Positions 5,567 to 5,760 of a stretch of DNA of 5,760 nucleotides are shown here, piece by piece (position 1 is the stretch's first letter; every line of letters starts with the position of its first letter). The stretch lies in NCBI GenBank assembly GCA_910587905.1, contig CAJUOF010000275.1, forward strand, positions 1 to 5,760, given 5' to 3'. The notes beneath the pieces are model-generated. The model searched no databases. It worked only from the letters and a program-made list of their open reading frames with translations, and was not told the origin of the DNA. Source of the DNA: an uncultured Lachnospiraceae bacterium. Its GTDB lineage: Bacteria; Bacillota_A; Clostridia; Lachnospirales; Lachnospiraceae. The position numbers and the translations under genes were made by a program.

Positions 5567-5760
5567 ATGAAGAAATCCTTATGGATCTGGGTGTCAGGCT
5601 TTTGTCTGTTTTTTTTCCTGTTTTCTACGGTTTATTATTTCAGCTATCGGAATCTGGAGCTTAAAAAGCGGCTGGAGGTCGCTGAGGAGAAAGCGAGAGC
5701 CCTCACTGCCAGGGGAATCGATGAGGCGGGGACAGAAGAGTCGGACGAAGGGGAAGCGGA
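5567..5760 (+). CDS. N-terminus of a membrane-anchored protein of unknown function (3' truncated)
   Basis: I do not recognise this gene; 64 residues are seen before the right edge. The start has two Lys (K2, K3), then a single hydrophobic segment (about 5-26, W-I-W-V-S-G-F-C-L-F-F-F-L-F-S-T-V) with no lipobox and no obvious signal-peptidase site, so it is probably an uncleaved anchor with the rest outside. Residues 30-50 are charged and helix-prone (LELKKRLEVAEEKARAL), possibly a short coiled coil, followed by an acidic, Gly/Glu/Asp-rich linker (about 54-64). Such a layout fits small clostridial envelope or sporulation proteins (for example BofC-like ones), but nothing visible proves that. 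It follows the terminator, so it starts a new transcription unit. Confidence 0.7.
   Translation, partial: MKKSLWIWVSGFCLFFFLFSTVYYFSYRNLELKKRLEVAEEKARALTARGIDEAGTEESDEGEA

Overview
The window suggests a Gram-positive, moderately high-GC Clostridia chromosome, most likely Lachnospiraceae-like. The reasons are strong AAGGAG-type ribosome binding sites, a typical lipobox lipoprotein, a WXG100 protein, a phoH-ybeY pair with clostridial-style sequence (YbeY motif HSMLHLMGYDH) and a SpoVB/YtgP-type flippase. All recognised genes lie on the + strand. The taxon is inferred from style, not from a marker gene.

Layout. (A) 1-1513 looks like the edge of a type VII secretion (T7SS/ESX-like) accessory locus. 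It holds the tail of a charged, helical protein of unknown function (cut by the left edge), a 96-residue WXG100 protein with a W-N-D turn instead of W-x-G, and a complete PP2C-type Ser/Thr protein phosphatase whose start overlaps the WXG100 stop. The overlap implies coupled translation and suggests that reversible Ser/Thr phosphorylation touches the secretion system; the cognate kinase or FHA protein would lie left of the window. (B) 1561-2079 is a small predicted lipoprotein of unknown function in clearly AT-richer DNA. (C) 2080-2198 is a gene-free AT-rich leader with two tiny overlapping reading frames and an orphan perfect Shine-Dalgarno sequence. (D) 2199-5415 is a tight run of phoH (KH-like plus P-loop ATPase), ybeY (zinc-dependent rRNA-maturation endoribonuclease) and a 14-TM MOP-superfamily lipid-linked precursor flippase, closed by a clear intrinsic terminator at 5487-5518. 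(E) 5567-end is the N-terminus of a new membrane-anchored protein, cut by the right edge.

How they fit together. phoH and ybeY form a standard RNA-metabolism/ribosome-quality pair. The usual downstream partners in many Firmicutes (dgkA, cdd, era) are absent here; a cell-envelope flippase follows instead, so this operon joins rRNA processing to envelope precursor export. I see no mobile element, tRNA, rRNA or CRISPR array. The best candidate for something under-described is the WXG100-PP2C coupled pair with its helical neighbour, followed by the micro-ORF leader in front of phoH.
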